This document shows, one piece after another, positions 11,709 through 20,296 of a stretch of 64,000 bases of DNA; positions within the stretch are counted from its first letter, which is position 1; each line of letters begins with the position of its first letter. The DNA lies in contig NZ_JADB01000004.1 of the NCBI RefSeq assembly GCF_000518165.1, positions 62,001 through 126,000 of the forward strand, in the 5' to 3' direction. Source of the stretch: Bartonella elizabethae F9251 = ATCC 49927. Lineage in GTDB: Bacteria; Pseudomonadota; Alphaproteobacteria; Rhizobiales; Rhizobiaceae. The notes under the pieces are model-generated. The model was given only the letters and a program-made list of their open reading frames with translations. It was not told where the DNA came from and searched no databases. The position numbers and the translations under genes are program-made.

Positions 11709-13535
11709 TTAAAGAGGCATAGTTGCCTCTTTTACCCATTCTTTCTCTTCTTCACTTAAATAAGGTTCATTCATTTGATAAACACGTGCATGGTAATTAT
11801 TGAGCCATTGTCGCTCTTCTTGTGTTAAAAGCTCTGGAAGGATGAGCTTTCGATCGATGGGGCAATGGGTGAGTGTTTCAAACGAGAGCATTTCTTTCTC
11901 TCCGCCAGCAATTTTTTGTGCTGGCTTTACAATAAGCAAATTTTCAAGACGGATACCAAAAGCGCCTTCACGATAATATCCAGGTTCATTCGAAACAATC
12001 ATTCCAGGAATCAATTCTTGGCATCCTTTGCGCGAAATATTTTGTGGTCCTTCATGAACAGAGAGATAAGAACCAACGCCATGACCCGTACCATGGGCAT
12101 AATCAAAACCGGCTTTCCACAAGGCAATGCGTGCTAGAACATCAATGTCTTGTCCGCGTGTTCCTTTTGGAAAACATGCTGTTGAAAGAGCAATCATGCC
12201 TTTAAGAACCAGAGTAAAACAGCGTTTTTCTTCTTCTCCAATATCCCCAATTGCAACTGTGCGTGTGACATCTGTGGTGCCATCCCTGTATTGTCCACCT
12301 GAATCCACAAGATAAAGTTCACCAGCCTTGAGTGGTTTATTGGTTTCATTTGTTACACGGTAATGGATAATTGCTCCATGTGCACCTGCTGCTGAGATTG
12401 TATCAAAAGAGAGATCTTCAAGTTTTTTTCCCATGTCTTTTGCTGTATTGATGCGAAATTCTTCTAATTTCTGAGCAGCAGAAATTTCATTTATTGTGCT
12501 TGGTGTTTGTTTGTCTAACCAAGTAAAAAAACGGGTAAGAGCAACACCATCGCACAGATGTGCTTTCCGCGCTCCTTCTTGTTCTGTGGCATTTTTAATG
12601 GCTCGGGGTAGAGCTGCAGGATCGGTCAGTGTGATGAAAGATTTGCCACTTTCTTCAAGGATAGTGCGTAACTTTTCACATGTTAACTGTGGATCTAAAG
12701 CAAAAATCATGCCTTTTTGACTATAATCTTGAATCTTTGCAATAAGCTGTTCTGGTTCATATAATTTTGTATAACGTTCCAGATATTGTTTTTGTTCTTC
12801 GCCAAGCTTGTTGCTATCAATGAATAAGGCTGGTGTTTCGTTTACAGGTATTAGGGCAAAACAAAGAGAAAAAGGTGTGTTGGAAACATCATTGCCACGT
12901 ATATTGAACATCCATGCAATAGAGGAGGGATCTGTAAAAATAAAAGCATCTGCATTGGCTTGTTGTATGGTTTTGCGAACTAAGGAGAGCTTTTCATCGC
13001 TATCCCATCCTGCATATTGGAGAGGATGAATCGATAAGGCAGATTGTGGTGATGGTGGTTGATCATGCCAGATAAGATCAATAGGATTTTGTTGGACTGC
13101 TATAAGCTTTCCACCTGTTTTTATCTCTAAGGATTTTTTCAGTGTATCTGTAGCGGCAATGGTGTGGAGCCATGGATCAAAGCCAATAGAAAGTTGTGCT
13201 CCATTTTTTTCAAGCCATTGTGAGGGGGGGCACGTTACGAGATCTTCATATTCAAAAATATGAGGATTAGTTTGTTGGCGAACTTGGAGTTTATAGCGCC
13301 CATCAGTAAAGATAATAGCTTTATTTTTTAAAATGAGAGCGATCCCTGCTGAACCCGTAAAGCCAGTGAGCCAGCTTAAACGTTGAGCATGGGGGGGGAC
13401 ATATTCTCCTTGATGTTCATCGCACCGGGGAACAAGAAAACCATCGAGCCCAAGACGATCGAGTTCTTTACGAAGAGAGGAAATACGCCCGAGAGCATGG
13501 CTGGGATTTGTTGTTGCTTCAAAAGATTGATACAT
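11709..13535 (-). CDS. pepP: Aminopeptidase P family protein (Xaa-Pro aminopeptidase)
   Basis: Dinuclear metal peptidase that removes an N-terminal residue before proline. The 608 residues are of the long three-domain type: two creatinase-like N-terminal domains (LDGFLVPRCDEHQGEY; FTGSAGIALIL) and a C-terminal pita-bread domain. The metal ligands are visible as VDSGGQYRDGTTDVTRT (Asp, Asp), HGTGHGVG (His), SNEPGYY (Glu) and IRLENL (Glu). An AAGGAC ribosome-binding site precedes the ATG at 13535. It lies 17 bases downstream of prmA, so the two are probably one operon. The symbol is by similarity; E. coli PepP itself is shorter. Confidence 0.9.
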   Translation of the reverse strand: MYQSFEATTNPSHALGRISSLRKELDRLGLDGFLVPRCDEHQGEYVPPHAQRLSWLTGFTGSAGIALILKNKAIIFTDGRYKLQVRQQTNPHIFEYEDLVTCPPSQWLEKNGAQLSIGFDPWLHTIAATDTLKKSLEIKTGGKLIAVQQNPIDLIWHDQPPSPQSALSIHPLQYAGWDSDEKLSLVRKTIQQANADAFIFTDPSSIAWMFNIRGNDVSNTPFSLCFALIPVNETPALFIDSNKLGEEQKQYLERYTKLYEPEQLIAKIQDYSQKGMIFALDPQLTCEKLRTILEESGKSFITLTDPAALPRAIKNATEQEGARKAHLCDGVALTRFFTWLDKQTPSTINEISAAQKLEEFRINTAKDMGKKLEDLSFDTISAAGAHGAIIHYRVTNETNKPLKAGELYLVDSGGQYRDGTTDVTRTVAIGDIGEEEKRCFTLVLKGMIALSTACFPKGTRGQDIDVLARIALWKAGFDYAHGTGHGVGSYLSVHEGPQNISRKGCQELIPGMIVSNEPGYYREGAFGIRLENLLIVKPAQKIAGGEKEMLSFETLTHCPIDRKLILPELLTQEERQWLNNYHARVYQMNEPYLSEEEKEWVKEATMPL

Positions 13536-13552
13536 AACAACGTCCTTTTCAT

Positions 13553-14422
13553 TTATTTAAGATGTATCGTAACCCATCCTTGACGGTGGTATGTTTCAAG
13601 ATGTTTTAATCCCTGTTTTACATAAGCTTCCAAGACAAGATTATGTTGTTCTTCAAGGATTCCAGAAAGTACAAGTGATCCACCTTTTTGAAGGACTTGA
13701 ACCATTTCTGGAGCAAGTTCAATAAGCGGATTGGCAAGGATATTGGCAATGATGAGATCAAAGGGCGCACGTGATGCAATTTCATCATGAGCAAAACCTG
13801 TTGCTGTAATTGCCCTAATATATTTTTCTACGCCATTGAGTGCGATATTGTGTTGTGCAACTTTAATAGCAATGGGATCAATATCAGATGCAAGTATAGC
13901 AATAGGTTTGAGCTTTGCTATGCCAATGGCTAAGACACCACTGCCAGTTCCAAGATCAAGGGCATTTTGTGGATTCTCGTGTTTCATGATTTTGGCAATC
14001 ATTTCTAAACAACCGGCTGTTGTTCCATGATGTCCAGTGCCAAAAGCTTGATTTGCGTCAATTTCAATGGGAAAAACACCTTGTGGGATATCATTACGGT
14101 TATGGCTTCCATGAAGGAAAAAAGGGCCAGCATGTACAGGTTGTAGTCCTTCTAGGCTTTTTTGCACCCAATCAATATTAGGTAAAACTTCCCTATTAAT
14201 TTTATCAGAATCTATAGAAAGGGTCTGTGCAAAACGTTGCAGAACACGCTCTTCATTGTCTTGATCTACATAGAGTGAAAGCTCATAGATGGCATTTTTT
14301 TCATCTATCTCTGTAAGAGCCAAAGGATATCCTTCTTCGTCAAAAGCTGCTTCTATAAGCGTATAAAATCGTTCTGCTTCACTTTTAAAAGCAGTATAAT
14401 ACAGACGAATTTGCTGTGACAT
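13553..14422 (-). CDS. prmA: Ribosomal protein L11 methyltransferase
   Basis: SAM-dependent methyltransferase that modifies ribosomal protein L11. The 289-residue protein has the SAM motif ALDLGTGSGVLAIG near residue 150 and the catalytic motif DLIIANILANPL near 210. FGTGHHGTT upstream is typical of PrmA. The N-terminal L11-binding part is present. It is likely expressed together with the downstream aminopeptidase P gene (17-base gap). The sco gene ends 30 bases upstream of the prmA start. Confidence 0.93.
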   Translation of the reverse strand: MSQQIRLYYTAFKSEAERFYTLIEAAFDEEGYPLALTEIDEKNAIYELSLYVDQDNEERVLQRFAQTLSIDSDKINREVLPNIDWVQKSLEGLQPVHAGPFFLHGSHNRNDIPQGVFPIEIDANQAFGTGHHGTTAGCLEMIAKIMKHENPQNALDLGTGSGVLAIGIAKLKPIAILASDIDPIAIKVAQHNIALNGVEKYIRAITATGFAHDEIASRAPFDLIIANILANPLIELAPEMVQVLQKGGSLVLSGILEEQHNLVLEAYVKQGLKHLETYHRQGWVTIHLK

Positions 14423-14452
14423 CCTGTTCTTTCTTTATAATTGGCTTTTTAT

Positions 14453-15034
14453 TTAGTTTGAGACAAGTTTTTTGAGTCGTTCAATGGCGATTTCGTCTTT
14501 TAATTCATTATCATCTTCTTTGGGTTCATAAGGTATAATACCAGCGAGTTTGCCACCTTTTTTAAGCAAAAAAATTGCTGCTGTATGATCATAAGTATAA
14601 TTTCCATCTGTTCCAGGTACTTTTTTAGCAAAAATATTAAATGAATTAACCATTTTATGAACTTTCTCAGGCTCTCCGCTAATGCCAATAATTTTATTGG
14701 TAAAATTACTGAGATATTCATGAAGAGCTTCCGGTGTATCTCGTTCAGGATCAACGGTCACAAACCATATTCCTAATTTATCAGCCTTTGGTCCAAGAGC
14801 TGTTAACCATCGATCAAGATTCATCAATGTTGTAGGACAGATTTCAGGGCACATCGTAAAACCGAAGAAAATAATTGAAGGTTTACTGCGAACATCAGCT
14901 TGCGTAACAGTTTGTCCATTGGAATCGGTGAGCGTAAAGTCATCACCTAAAGGCTTATTGATCAATGTATCATAAATAAAAATTCCCGTAAGAAATATAA
15001 CTGTTAGTCCCAAGATGCGGATTACATTTTTCAT
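14453..15034 (-). CDS. SCO1/SenC family copper-binding protein
   Basis: Thioredoxin-fold copper chaperone for the CuA site of cytochrome c oxidase. The 193-residue protein has an N-terminal membrane anchor (residues 5-22) and the copper motif CPEIC (Cys62 and Cys66). A distant copper ligand, His150, follows in TYDHTAAIF. All three expected ligands are present. An AGAGAG ribosome-binding site precedes the ATG. It lies head-to-head with the plus-strand acyltransferase gene at 15173 and may form an operon with prmA, 30 bases downstream. Confidence 0.92.
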   Translation of the reverse strand: MKNVIRILGLTVIFLTGIFIYDTLINKPLGDDFTLTDSNGQTVTQADVRSKPSIIFFGFTMCPEICPTTLMNLDRWLTALGPKADKLGIWFVTVDPERDTPEALHEYLSNFTNKIIGISGEPEKVHKMVNSFNIFAKKVPGTDGNYTYDHTAAIFLLKKGGKLAGIIPYEPKEDDNELKDEIAIERLKKLVSN

Positions 15035-15172
15035 AGCTTGTCTCTCTTAAAGGCGCCAAAAAACTCTAGCATTGGCTGGTTTGTTTTGCAATCTTTGTTT
15101 CATAGTTGATTTTGCTCATCTGATGGTTATGTCTCTTGTGTTAATTATCGGACAAAAATTGGTGAAAGCTAA

Positions 15173-15802
15173 ATGAATATTGAGAATGATCTTCGATTCC
15201 ATGAAAATAAACCACGTATTCACACAACGGCACGGTTGCATGGTTGTAAATTAGGACGCTATGTGGAAATTAATGAGCGAGTAATTTTGCGGGATGTAAT
15301 CATTGGGGATTTTTCTTATTTAGAACGTAACAGTGAGGCTATTTATAGCGATATTGGCCGTTTTTGTTCGATTGCCTCTCATGTACGGATAAATGCGTTG
15401 GAACATCCCATGGAGCGCGTTTCAACACATAAAATAACCTATCGGCCAAACGAATATTTTCGTTATAGGTCACTCGATTGTTCTTTTCGCGAAAAGCGTT
15501 GTGCAAAACGTGTTATCATTGGGCACGATGTATGGATTGGGCATGGAGCGGTTATTATGCCTGGGGTAACAGTTGGACATGGGGCAATTATTGGAGCTAA
15601 TGCCGTTATAACAAAAGATATTATGCCTTATACGATTGTTGCTGGGGTTCCAGCTCAACAATTGCGGATGCGTTTTCCCGATCATGTGATAGAAAATCTT
15701 TTAGATATGGCTTGGTGGGATTGGCCGCTTGATAAAATTTATAACGCATTGCCTGATATGCAAAACCTTTCCATTGAGGCTTTTGTTCGCAAATGGAAAT
15801 GA
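15173..15802 (+). CDS. Hexapeptide-repeat acyltransferase (phosphonate-associated type)
   Basis: Left-handed beta-helix acyltransferase of 209 residues. Hexapeptide repeats run through residues 18-60 and 110-155 (VIIGHDVWIGHGAVIMPGV, VGHGAIIGANAVITKDI), with the usual GVPAQQLRMRF exit of xenobiotic/CatB-like acetyltransferases. The N-terminal text and the loop HPMERVSTHK resemble the family found in phosphonate gene clusters (TIGR03308 type). No phn genes are in the window, so a phosphonate role is only inferred and the substrate is unknown. The start is preceded by GGTGAAAG. It stands alone between two minus-strand genes. Confidence 0.8.
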   Translation: MNIENDLRFHENKPRIHTTARLHGCKLGRYVEINERVILRDVIIGDFSYLERNSEAIYSDIGRFCSIASHVRINALEHPMERVSTHKITYRPNEYFRYRSLDCSFREKRCAKRVIIGHDVWIGHGAVIMPGVTVGHGAIIGANAVITKDIMPYTIVAGVPAQQLRMRFPDHVIENLLDMAWWDWPLDKIYNALPDMQNLSIEAFVRKWK

Positions 15803-15857
15803 CATTCAAAATAAAATAAAGAGGTCTTTTGAAAAAATGGATTGTGGTTTTCTTTCG

Positions 15858-18194
15858 TTAAGCTTTGTCTACAAAATTATCTAGAACACGCTTTTCTCCA
15901 GCTTTTTCAAACATGATTGTCAATTTATGATCGTCTATCGCGGTAATATGACCATAACCAAATTTTATGTGAAAAATTCGATCATTAATAGAAAAATCTG
16001 ATGGTGCGTGAGAGATTGATTGAGTGATAACGTTCCCTTCAATATTTTTGTTTTTTTGTACACGCTTTTGTTTTGGTGTTGCATAGTCATTATAGAAGCA
16101 ATTGTGATGTTGAAAGGAGGATTTTCCATAACCACCATAAGATGTTTCCATGGCTATGGCTTCTATATGTTCTGTTGGTAGTTCATCTAGAAAACGGGAG
16201 GGAAGAGCTGATTGCCAAAGTCCGTGAACTCTTCGGTTGGATACAAACCATATATGCAGATATTTTTTTGCTCTTGTAAGCCCTACATAAGCAAGACGTC
16301 GTTCTTCTTCTAATCCTGAACGTCCACCTTCATCTAAGGAGCGCTGATGGGGAAAGAGTCCTTCTTCCCAACCTGGAAGAAAAACGGTTTCAAATTCAAG
16401 TCCTTTGGCTGAATGAAGTGTCATGATGTTGACGGCATCCATGTTCTCATTATTTTCCGTTTCCATCACCAGTGCAACATGTTCTAAAAAGCTTTGAAGA
16501 TTTTCAAATTGTTCCATGGAACGGATCATTTCTTTAAGGTTCTCTAATCGTGTGGGCGCTTCTGGTGAGCGGTCTTCTAACCACATGGTTGTATAACCAG
16601 AATCATCAAGAATGATCTCGGCAAGTTCTCTGTGGGGGGTGTCTTGCAGCATATTTTGCCAGCGGTGGAAGTTTTCAATAAGGTTTCGTAAAGCACTGCG
16701 TGTCTTAGGCTTTAGCTCGTCTGTTTCAATGATGTCAGTGGCCGCAGAAAAGAGAGAAACAGCACGTGCGCGTGCACTCTCATAAAGAATGCGCAAGGTT
16801 GCATCGCCTATGCTGCGTTTAGGGGTATTGATAATACGCTCAAAGGCTAAATCATCAGCCGGTTGGACAACAACGCGCAAATAAGCCATGGCATCACGTA
16901 TTTCCATTCGTTCATAAAAACGAGGACCACCAATGACGCGATAGTTAAGACCAAGCGTTACAAAGCGATCTTCAAATTCACGCATTTGAAATGATGCGCG
17001 TACCAAAATAGCCATATGATTTAAGGCATGACCGCTTAGTTTAGCGCGTTCGATTTCTTCTCCAATGGCTCGCGCTTCTTCTGCCGAATCCCATGCTGAA
17101 TGAATTTTTACTTTTTCTTCCTCACTTTTTATTTGAGCAGAGAAAAGAACTTTGCCCAGTCTTTCTTCATTATGAGCAATCAGATGAGAGGCGGCTTTAA
17201 GAATATGAGATGTTGAGCGGTAATTGCGTTCTAGACGAATAATTTGGGCAGAAGGAAAATCTTTTTCAAATCGTAATATGTTTTCGACTTTTGCACCACG
17301 CCATCCATAAATGGATTGGTCATCATCGCCAACACAACAAAGATTAACATGATGACCTTGAGGATGTTGCGACAAAAGGCGGAGCCAAAGATATTGTGCT
17401 GTATTTGTATCTTGATATTCATCGACAAGAATATAGCGAAATTGAGAATGATATTCGCGAAGAATATCTGGATTATGTTGGAAGATAGAGATAGAATGAA
17501 GCAAAAGATCGCCAAAATCACAAGCGTTCAGGTCTTTTAATCGATTTTGATAACTGTGATAAAGGTCCCGTCCCATGCCATTGCCAAAGGAATGCGAATC
17601 ACTTTTTGAGATATGTTCTGGTGAAAGCCCTTGATTTTTCCAAGAATCAATCATCATGGCAAGGTTTCGTGCGGGCCAGCGCTTGTCGTCTAACCCTTCA
17701 GCTTGAATAAGCTGTTTTAAAAGTCGGAGAACATCATCGCTATCGAGAATTGTAAAATTTCTTTTTAAATCAACAAGCTCTGCGTGGCGGCGTAAAATTT
17801 TAGCTCCAGTGGAATGAAAAGTTCCAAGCCAAGGCATTCCTTCTACCACTTCACCAATGAGTTCACCAATACGTATTTTCATTTCACGGGCTGCTTTGTT
17901 GGTAAAAGTGACAGCAAGTATTTGTTGAGGAGAGGCAAGTCCAGAGCGTAGAATATGAGAAATACGGGTTGTTAAAACGCGTGTTTTTCCAGTACCTGCA
18001 CCTGCAAGGACTAAAAGAGGACCCTCCGTATTTATAACAGCTTGTTGCTGTTCTGGGTTGAGCTGTTCTAAATAGTCTATGTTATATGATTGTTTGTTTT
18101 TTAGAACATGGGAAGCAATCCCAGAGTTTTTCTCATCATGGGTTGGAGCGTCATCTTCTTCAAAAAAAGGTATGTGATCGGAAAAATTATTCAT
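15858..18194 (-). CDS. uvrD: ATP-dependent DNA helicase UvrD/PcrA family
   Basis: SF1 3'-5' helicase for excision repair and replication restart. The 778-residue protein shows motif Q/I (LNPEQQQAV, GAGTGKTRVLTTRI near residue 65) and motif II (ILVDEYQDTN). Motif III is VGDDDQSIYGWRGA and later helicase motifs include MTLHSAKGLEFETVF and EEERRLAYVGLTRA. The C-terminal 130 residues end in a small domain typical of PcrA (DRIFHIKFGYGHITAI). Length fits UvrD/PcrA. It converges with the acyltransferase gene; 18195-18302 upstream is non-coding. Confidence 0.94.
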   Translation of the reverse strand: MNNFSDHIPFFEEDDAPTHDEKNSGIASHVLKNKQSYNIDYLEQLNPEQQQAVINTEGPLLVLAGAGTGKTRVLTTRISHILRSGLASPQQILAVTFTNKAAREMKIRIGELIGEVVEGMPWLGTFHSTGAKILRRHAELVDLKRNFTILDSDDVLRLLKQLIQAEGLDDKRWPARNLAMMIDSWKNQGLSPEHISKSDSHSFGNGMGRDLYHSYQNRLKDLNACDFGDLLLHSISIFQHNPDILREYHSQFRYILVDEYQDTNTAQYLWLRLLSQHPQGHHVNLCCVGDDDQSIYGWRGAKVENILRFEKDFPSAQIIRLERNYRSTSHILKAASHLIAHNEERLGKVLFSAQIKSEEEKVKIHSAWDSAEEARAIGEEIERAKLSGHALNHMAILVRASFQMREFEDRFVTLGLNYRVIGGPRFYERMEIRDAMAYLRVVVQPADDLAFERIINTPKRSIGDATLRILYESARARAVSLFSAATDIIETDELKPKTRSALRNLIENFHRWQNMLQDTPHRELAEIILDDSGYTTMWLEDRSPEAPTRLENLKEMIRSMEQFENLQSFLEHVALVMETENNENMDAVNIMTLHSAKGLEFETVFLPGWEEGLFPHQRSLDEGGRSGLEEERRLAYVGLTRAKKYLHIWFVSNRRVHGLWQSALPSRFLDELPTEHIEAIAMETSYGGYGKSSFQHHNCFYNDYATPKQKRVQKNKNIEGNVITQSISHAPSDFSINDRIFHIKFGYGHITAIDDHKLTIMFEKAGEKRVLDNFVDKA

Positions 18195-18302
18195 TATACC
18201 TTTTTTGTAATCTTTTTTTCATTAAAGTGCTAGGTTTAAAAAACTTTTTTAAAGCCACAAAAGTCTTAATTGAATGAGAGATGTTAAAACAAAAGTAAGT
18301 AT

Positions 18303-18554
18303 TTAAAGACGTTGAGTAAGAATACTTTGAAGAGCGTAAACGCGTAACGAGGCTGAAAGATTGACTTGTTGTGGTCTTTGGCTATCAATATCAGTGATAA
18401 TGAAGGCTAAAGATTGTCCTTTTTTGCGGGCTATATCTTTGAGAATTTCTAAAAATGGCGGTTCTAAAGAGACGCTTGTTGCGTGTCCATCAACGCGAAC
18501 AGATATTTTTTGCGGAATGACTTTTGACCAATCAATACGAACACTTTCGTTCAT
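18303..18554 (-). CDS. Ribbon-helix-helix domain protein (RHH_4 type)
   Basis: Small 83-residue protein matching the alphaproteobacterial RHH_4 family: the beta strand is HATSVSLEPPFLEILK and the helices follow in IARKKGQSLAFIITDID. The NLSASLRVYALQSIL end is also characteristic. The family is predicted to bind DNA, and its targets are unknown. It has a good AGAGGG ribosome-binding site and sits 11 bases after the DUF4169 gene. It is therefore the third gene of the sspB-DUF4169-RHH operon. Confidence 0.8.
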   Translation of the reverse strand: MNESVRIDWSKVIPQKISVRVDGHATSVSLEPPFLEILKDIARKKGQSLAFIITDIDSQRPQQVNLSASLRVYALQSILTQRL

Positions 18555-18565
18555 TTTTTCCCTCT

Positions 18566-18748
18566 TTATTCGTCGTTTTGTAAACGATTTTGATCAAGAA
18601 ATTTTTGCGTTTTGAAAGATTTTTGTTGCTCGAAAAGTTTTTCAGTTTTTGTCCGTCCAAAACGATAACGATTTTCCGCAGCATGAAGAGCTTTTTCTGC
18701 ACGCTTTTTTTGTTTTCGAAATTGGCGAAGATTTATCGGTTCAGTCAT
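18566..18748 (-). CDS. DUF4169 family protein
   Basis: A 60-residue, strongly basic and charged protein beginning EPINLRQFRKQKKRAEK. A helical region with AAENRYRFGRTKTEK follows. This is the DUF4169 pattern as I know it from Rhizobiales. Function is unknown. It starts 7 bases after the sspB stop and ends 11 bases before the RHH gene, and this compact three-gene arrangement makes it very likely real despite its size. The ribosome-binding site is weak, which suggests translation coupled to sspB. Confidence 0.78.
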   Translation of the reverse strand: MTEPINLRQFRKQKKRAEKALHAAENRYRFGRTKTEKLFEQQKSFKTQKFLDQNRLQNDE

Positions 18749-18755
18749 AAAAAAT

Positions 18756-19301
18756 TTATTTTTTCCGAAAAGAATCTAAAGAGACAACATCAGCACTTGG
18801 TTTTGTATCGTTATTTGAAGGTTCTTTATTGGCACTGAGATTTTGTTCTTTTATGAGCGTATTTTCTTTTTTTTGTTTGTTTGATGGAACGATAGGCGTA
18901 GAAGAGCTATTTTCTGAATTTTCACTTTCTACAGCGGGAAGTTTTGAGGGGAGATCAAATGCTGCTTCAAAGGTTGCTACAGGATCGTAAAAGACTTGAA
19001 TAGAAGTAAAAGGAATCACGAGTTTTTCGGTAATTTCTCTGAAAGAGAGGGTCACTTCGAAGGCTGTTTCTGAAACACTGAGATCTCTAAACTGATGTTG
19101 CAAGACGATCGTCATTTGTTCAGGATAGCGATTTTTTAACCGAGGAGAAATTTTAACGCCTGGGGCATTTGTAAAAAAAGTTATAAAAAAATGATGATTT
19201 CCCGGAAGTCCTGCTTTAGAAACTTCTGATAAAACTTTACGGATAACTCCACGAAGCGCATCCTGAACGAGAATATCGTAACGGATTTGATCTTTAACCA
19301 T
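18756..19301 (-). CDS. sspB: SspB-type ClpXP adaptor
   Basis: Adaptor that delivers ssrA-tagged and other substrates to ClpXP. The first 120 of 181 residues form the SspB fold (IRYDILVQDALRGVIRKVL, MTIVLQHQFRDLSV, FEVTLSF). A low-complexity Ser/Asn/Lys-rich tail follows and ends VVSLDSFRKK, matching the flexible ClpX-binding tail of SspB. AAGGAAT precedes the ATG. The tmRNA gene that makes the ssrA tag lies only about 180 bases upstream on the same strand, an apt but possibly coincidental pairing of tag source and tag adaptor. Confidence 0.88.
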   Translation of the reverse strand: MVKDQIRYDILVQDALRGVIRKVLSEVSKAGLPGNHHFFITFFTNAPGVKISPRLKNRYPEQMTIVLQHQFRDLSVSETAFEVTLSFREITEKLVIPFTSIQVFYDPVATFEAAFDLPSKLPAVESENSENSSSTPIVPSNKQKKENTLIKEQNLSANKEPSNNDTKPSADVVSLDSFRKK

Positions 19302-19477
19302 CGAAGTTTATTCCTTTTATTTCACGTAGCAGAATGGGCCGTATTGATCTTGTGTAAGAGAATGTATTAAAAACCAGCAGTATTTTGTCTACGAGGTACC
19401 TCATTGAATCAAAAAAACACAAAAAATAATGTCTGATAATGTCTGAAAGATCAATCAATAACATTTAAAAGTGAAGG

Positions 19478-19790
19478 CTTCTGTTGCCAGGTGCCTTCCA
19501 ACCCCGCTTAAACCTGCGACGGTTTAAGAGTCAGTTTGAAACATTCACACCACCTTAAGCGGCGAGACGTGCTTCCGCATAGTTGTCATTTGCAACTACT
19601 CATTTAGCCCGATAACGGTGGTACAATGCCGAGTAAAAGAGCGATCTTTACACCCTTGTCGATCCTATTTCGCCCCCACCAAAATATAATTTTGGTGGTT
19701 TATATTTTGGTGGAGGCGCCGGGTACCGCCCCCGGGTCCAATAGGTTTATTTCACCGTCCATTTATTACCATAGCTGGAAAGCCAGCTCT
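19478..19790 (-). ncRNA. ssrA: tmRNA, circularly permuted two-piece form
   Basis: Rescues stalled ribosomes and tags the nascent protein. Read on the minus strand, the acceptor piece comes first and ends with GGCGCCTCCACCA (CCA at 19710-19708). The loop 19707-19678 is removed, then the coding piece starts GGGGGCGAAATAGGATCGACAAGG at 19677. The two ends pair as a seven-base acceptor stem (19671-19677 with 19712-19718). The tag frame 19593-19555 encodes ANDNYAEARLAA and stops with TAA. The order acceptor then coding, with original ends joined by a loop, is the alphaproteobacterial permuted form. The outer ends of both pieces (about 19790 and 19478) are estimates. Confidence 0.93.
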
Positions 19791-19923
19791 CTAAATATAG
19801 ATGAAGAACAGTCTTAGGAAAAGGGGGGGTTGTTAATATTTTTAATCCTCTAATTATTTATGGAGCTATATGATGCGGCTATAAAAGTATAGTTGCTCAT
19901 TTTTGAAGAGGAGATGATGCAAA

Positions 19924-20229
19924 ATGACAAATAATCTAGCAGATATTAAAGTATATGATCCAAATCCCGATATAGCAGCAGTCGAACGACTTAGCCATCG
20001 TTTAGCTTTGGTGATGAAAAAGCAGGATGCTGCGCTTGTTGCAACATCCGATCCAAAAGAGTTAGAACGCGTTGAAAAATGGGTCCAAGATGTTTTAGAA
20101 GCTGATGAGAAGAATGCTAAAATGGCTGTTTCAAAAGTTGCTCAGATGATGGCTGGAGAGCGTAGAAAAAGTCGTATAACTTTTTATTATTTAGTCGCTA
20201 AGCAACTCAATGCACTTGATAAAATTTAA
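19924..20229 (+). CDS. DUF2853 family protein
   Basis: A 101-residue mostly helical protein. The text AALVATSDPKELERV followed by RRKSRITFYYLVAKQL near the end is what I know of the DUF2853 family, common in Rhizobiales. No enzyme motif is visible and the function is unknown. A strong ribosome-binding site (GAGGAG) precedes the ATG. It starts just beyond the tmRNA promoter side, in divergent orientation, and converges on the first MHS transporter across a shared terminator. Confidence 0.8.
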   Translation: MTNNLADIKVYDPNPDIAAVERLSHRLALVMKKQDAALVATSDPKELERVEKWVQDVLEADEKNAKMAVSKVAQMMAGERRKSRITFYYLVAKQLNALDKI

Positions 20230-20254
20230 ACAATATTAAATTTGTGATAATGAT

Positions 20255-20281
20255 AAAAAAGCCCAATTTCTTGGGCTTTTT
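20255..20281. terminator. Bidirectional terminator between DUF2853 gene and MHS transporter 1
   Basis: AAAAAA, stem GCCCAA/TTGGGC with loop TTTC, then TTTTT. The A-tract and T-tract flank both sides, so it can serve the convergent genes on both strands. The same GCCCA/TGGGC stem recurs after the other two MHS transporter copies. Confidence 0.9.
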
Positions 20282-20296
20282 CGTTTATAGAAGGCG

